From: Unio delphinus
Taxonomy: Eukaryota > Mollusca > Bivalvia > Unionida > Unionidae
Assembly: GCA_029339505.1 (NCBI GenBank)
Contig: JAQISU010000108.1
Location: 18,160,501-18,224,500, forward strand
DNA: 64,000 bases
Direction: 5' to 3'
Below the pieces are notes generated by a model. That model was given only the letters and a program-made list of their open reading frames with translations, did no database searches and was not told the origin of the DNA. Positions 59,361 through 64,000 of the stretch are shown here, piece by piece (the stretch's first letter is position 1; every line of letters starts with the position of its first letter). The translations under genes were made by a program, and so were the position numbers.

Positions 59361-59929
59361 ATGGATGTCTGAGGAGTGCAATTATCATTTATGACCATCT
59401 AGATTTCATAGGAAGTGAACTGCCCATGTCAATATAACCATCCATTAAGGAATACCATTAACACAATTCTCAAGATGCTCACCATTTCACCATTGCAGGT
59501 TATGGTTTTGATATGTTAACCTGTCTACATAAGTTAACATAATTTTGCCTAGAGAAGATGCTACAATGGTGGTTGTACTGAATGCAATATTGGCTCCATT
59601 TTCATTGAAGACCAACTATCATAATCTCTCTTTGTCCAGATTCAGTTGAGCAAAACATCATGCTAAAATATGTTTTAAATTGGAGACCTTACACATTTAC
59701 ATAGATCTTTCTTTTTGATTATAATCAATATATTGTAGTTTGACATAGTCATCTTGTTTGTTCCCCTAACATACATCATGTACTGTATAACTGTAATAAC
59801 TTGGTCAATTTCCTTTCAGCCAAGCTTGAACTTGAAAACTCAAATAAAAAATGTGGAGTGTTACAGACAAATGTTTCATGAAAGTTATTCATTCCAAAAC
59901 TAGATAATTATTTCATGTAAGGATGATTG
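59361..59929. other. unique sequence, no gene seen
   Basis: No feature recognised. Confidence 0.45.
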
Positions 59930-60762
59930 CCTGGATGAAATATAAAATGCCAATTTTATACAATCCATCTAGATGAAATATAACATGCCCACATTACACA
60001 CTCAAATTGTATGAAATACAACATGCTCAAATTACACAATCCATCTAGACGAAATATAACATGCCCACATTACACAATTCATCTGGATGAAATATAAAAA
60101 GCCAATTTTACACAATCCATCTAGATGAAATATAACATGCCCACATTACACACTCTAATTGTATGAAATATAACACGCCCACTTTACACAATCCATCTAG
60201 ATGAAATATAACATGCCCATATTAAACAATTCAACTGGATGAAATATAACATGCCCACATTACACAATTCATCTGGATGAAATATAACATGCCCACTTTA
60301 CACAATCCACCTTGATGGGATATGACATGCCCACAATACACAATCCACCTGGATGAAATAGAACATGCCCAGAATACATCTGGATGAAATATAACATGCC
60401 CACATTACACAATCCACCTGGATGGAATATAACATGCCCACATTACACAATCCACCTTGATGGGATATAACATGCCCACATTACACAATCCACCTTGATG
60501 GGATATGACATGCCCACATACACAATCCACTTGGATGAAATAGAACATGCCCACAATACATCTGGATGAAATATAACATGCCCACATTATACAATCCACC
60601 TTGATGGAATATAACATGCCCACATTAAACAATCCACCTTGATGGAATATAACATGCCCACATTAAACAATCAAACTGGATGAAATAGAAGATGCTTACA
60701 TTATTCAATCCACCTTGATGAAATATGACATGCCCACAATACACAATCCACCTGGATAAAAT
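59930..60762. repeat. 38-bp degenerate minisatellite, about 21 copies
   Basis: AATCCATCTAGATGAAATAT plus AACATGCCCACATTACAC. Many units are diverged (CACCTTGATGGGATATGAC), and some are shortened to about 28 bp (GAATACATCTGGATG). Its sequence is unrelated to the 38-bp array at 31.8-40.2 kb. Confidence 0.93.
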
Positions 60763-61391
60763 GGTGCATGATCTAGACCACTTGAGACCCCTTAGTTATA
60801 GTCCATTTTATTTGGATTGGGTAAGGCTAGCCCTCCCTTTAAATTAGACCTTATAAAGATTTTTTTATGGAGTGTCTTTTGAAATTCCAAATGTAGTCTA
60901 TTATATTTCATTATCTAATGTTTCTAGCATTTTATTTGTTATGTCCACAGAGTTTATTAATTATGTCAGATTAGATTACATATATGTTTTTGCAGCTTGT
61001 GAACGCTCTATTATGCTAAGTGGCATTAATGCCCAGAATTGTATACTCTCTTTTATTTTTAATTTTGCTAATTTAAAGTTTTCTTTTTCTTCGTTGGCAG
61101 TGAAATTATATTCCTAGCAAAAGCACTTGTACGGAATTCAAAATTTTGGTAAAAATAGACCATGGCATCACTGTGCCTGCCATATTGTTTTAGACAAAGC
61201 ACCAAGAAATGTTTAGAAACACATAGTAATTCACGACATTTAGGGAAAAATTAAGATGTTTTTATTTGCTCTTACCTAACTGTGTCTTAATATATTCTGC
61301 TATAATATACGAGTGTGTACAGTAATAATTTGTACATTTTATTTCTTGTCATCCTTTTGTATTGTTTTCAAATATACATTGAGTAAAGCTC

Positions 61392-61393
<2 letters not shown>
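60763..61393. other. unique T-rich sequence, no gene seen
   Basis: An 81-codon open frame (60872-61117) has no recognisable motif. Confidence 0.45.

Positions 61394-61427
<34 letters not shown>
61394..61427. repeat. (TG)n microsatellite
   Basis: About 16 uninterrupted TG units. Confidence 0.95.
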
Positions 61428-61990
<563 letters not shown>

Positions 61991-62218
61991 GCAACATTTC
62001 TAGATTTGACATGCATAATATCCCATCAACTAAACAGAGCAGAATTGTATGTGTTAAACAAAATATAAGAAATAGTTATTTTCCAACATACTTCTGTCTC
62101 TATTTATTTGTTAAAACATGAATCACATATACGAATATTTCATCAACATTATTTAATTGGGACTGGTAATTCCCTTGGAATTTTCATCTTTAAAAAATCA
62201 GGGTTTATCTATTGGTGA

Positions 62219-62843
62219 TGAATTTGTGTATACTGTTCTAGAATTTGTGTATTATACTTTTCTAGAATTTGTGTATTATACTGTTCTAGAATTTGTGTAT
62301 TATACTGTTCTGGAATTTGTGTATTATACTGTTCTGGAATTTGTGTATTATACTGTTCTGGAATTTGTGTATTATACTGTTCTAGAATTTGTGTATTATA
62401 CTGTTCTGGAATTTGTGTATTATACTGTTCTGGAATTTGTGTATTATACTGTTGTGGAATTTGTGTATTATACTGTTCTGGAATTTGTGTATTATACTGT
62501 TCTGGAATTTGTGTATTATACTGTTCTGGAATTTGTGTATTATACTGTTCTGGAATTTGTGTATTATACTGTTCTGGAATTTGTGTATTATACTGTTCTG
62601 GAATCTGTGTATTATACTGTTCTGGAATTTGTGTATTATACTGTTCTGGAATTTGTGTATTATACTTTTCTAGAATTTGTGTATTATACTTTTCTAGAAT
62701 TTGTGTATTATACTGTTCTGGAATTTGTGTATTATACTGTTCTGGAATTTGTGTATTATACTGTTCTGGAATCTGTGTATTATACTGTTCTGGAATTTGT
62801 GTATTATACTGTTCTGGAATTTGTGTATTATACTGTTCTGGAA
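62219..62843. repeat. 24-bp satellite, 26 copies
   Basis: GAATTTGTGTATTATACTGTT plus CTG/CTA. The period of 24 (multiple of three) and stop-free unit keep a 247-codon forward frame (VLEFVYYT repeat) and a 214-codon reverse frame (NTQIPEQY repeat) open. Variants: TTTTCTAG, GTTGTGG, GAATCTG. Confidence 0.96.
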
Positions 62844-63170
62844 GAGGCATCAAATTTGATAATAAGATTTACACAATCTTCAGTCATTAGCACCACTTAA
62901 CTAAATACATGTACATGTATTGGAATACACATCTCTGTTCAAATGAACAAATTTAACACCTAGTACATGGTTTTCAGTAAGAACAATAATAAGAACAATA
63001 ACATGGAAAAGAAGACTGAATGCCATTATACCGGTTTGCCTTGTTGGAATGGCTAATTTTAAAAACTTATATTGTTGTTTGTGACGTTTCACAGAGGAAA
63101 TAAGTAAAAGAGCAGAAACATGTCGGAACTCACCTGCAAGTGGTGACAAACTATATGGCTTGCAAAAATG
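62844..63170. other. unique sequence, no gene seen
   Basis: No feature recognised. ACATGTACATGTAT palindromic stretch near 62908. Confidence 0.45.
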
Positions 63171-63260
63171 ACCAAATGCACTCAACTAGTGTTCCAGCCT
63201 CATTCATGGTGAATTACCAAATGCACTCAACTAGTGTTCCAGCCTCATTCATGGTGAATT
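63171..63260. repeat. 45-bp perfect direct duplication
   Basis: ACCAAATGCACTCAACTAGT starts at 63171 and 63216. The two copies look identical through TTCATGGTGAATT. Confidence 0.96.
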
Positions 63261-64000
63261 ATTACAAAGAAAATAAAGTCAGATTACACTTTCAAAATTG
63301 GCATTCCATTCAGTCACCTCATTTTTCATTCTACATACATTGCAAAAACAACACTTAGTAGTCAAGGCTAATTTTTACTTGGAACAAAATCTAGCCTTTA
63401 GTCAGTGATCCCAGGAAAATCACATACATGTACATCTGTCTAAAAACCAAATTCATGGCAATATCTCTACTCCCCCCCCCCCCAATACAGACTGTAACAA
63501 TTATCTGCAATCAATTTAAATTCCATTTTCATCCATGTTAAAAGATCAAACAGGGCTTCTATCCACGCAGAACACCCATTTGTTCAAGAATGCAAATAAC
63601 ATAGGACATTGCAGTTTGATTTTGACTTGAGGGAAATAAAAAATTGTGCTAAGATGCTAAGAAGATTACCTCGTAAATCTTTAAGTTTGCATTTTCAATT
63701 TTGGGAAGAATCTGCAAGCAAACAGTGAAGGCAATGTTTATTTACAAGCATTCATTTACACATGAAAGCCCTTCACTGCTTGAGTCTACCAAAGAGCCAT
63801 AAAGTGATGGTGAGATTAGTAGAGACATTTGTTGCTGACCATCAAATGGACATTAATCAGAGTGGCCCTGACACTGTGATGGACAGGAACTGACCTCTAC
63901 CAGAACCATAAAATCCTATAAATCTATCTAGATGACCTGTTCAATCCTAATCAAACTGATGCCCTGCTTTAGAAAGCAATTATTGGCACAAGTCTCCTAT
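63261..64000. other. unique sequence with a poly-C tract
   Basis: About 12 C at 63472-63483. No gene seen. Confidence 0.5.

Noticed and set aside
62157..62900. 247-codon VLEFVYYT-repeat frame
   Set aside because: 24-bp tandem repeat; the opposite strand is also open for 214 codons.

Overview
This is eukaryotic, AT-rich, non-coding DNA, most likely from a mollusc or a similar marine invertebrate. I found no intact protein-coding gene, no rRNA and no functional tRNA gene. By hand tally, about 55-60% of the window is tandem repeat: around 30 separate minisatellite or satellite arrays with units of 19-77 bp, plus a dozen microsatellites. The rest is unique AT-rich sequence and decayed transposable elements. 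The mollusc assignment rests on a tRNA-derived SINE family (four copies) whose body resembles, from memory, SINEs widespread in bivalves and gastropods, and on the types of LINE present. It is an inference.

Layout. 1-9.8 kb: unique DNA, then arrays of 50, 19, 50 and 28 bp. 9.8-15.4 kb: a nearly perfect 161-bp inverted repeat, a LINE 3' fragment, a 39-bp satellite interrupted by an oppositely oriented LINE fragment, then a reverse-strand SINE. 15.4-31.6 kb: compound microsatellites, a SINE whose tail has expanded into a 30-bp minisatellite, and a run of arrays (48, 46, 41, 40, 35-41, 51, 33, 25, 19, 29, 40 and 46 bp) with one hairpin MITE that has a recoverable target site. 31.85-40.18 kb: one 8.3-kb array of a 38-bp unit, the largest feature. 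40.18-43.14 kb: a broken LINE reverse transcriptase next to that array, carrying a nested hAT-type MITE and a Tigger/pogo-like element. 44.2-46.8 kb: a 52-bp array interrupted by a SINE, an unidentified ~700-bp block and a LINE 3' end. 47.1-49.3 kb: a second decayed LINE (reverse strand) and a complete SINE with 13-bp target-site duplications. 49.4-64 kb: arrays of 21, 30, 42, 45, 46, 50, 56, 27, 38 and 24 bp separated by unique DNA.

Nothing here works together as a pathway. What is notable is the structure. Many arrays have higher-order periodicity: an 11-mer of the 28-bp unit (308 bp), a trimer of the 19-bp unit (57 bp), a pentamer of the 56-bp unit (280 bp), pentamer and ~25-mer blocks of the 38-bp unit, and 467-bp, ~1.3-kb and 1,361-bp blocks in the 30-, 50- and 35-bp arrays. 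Several arrays are interrupted by transposons, so relative ages can be read. The long open frames (up to ~800 codons) come from stop-free repeat units and are not genes.
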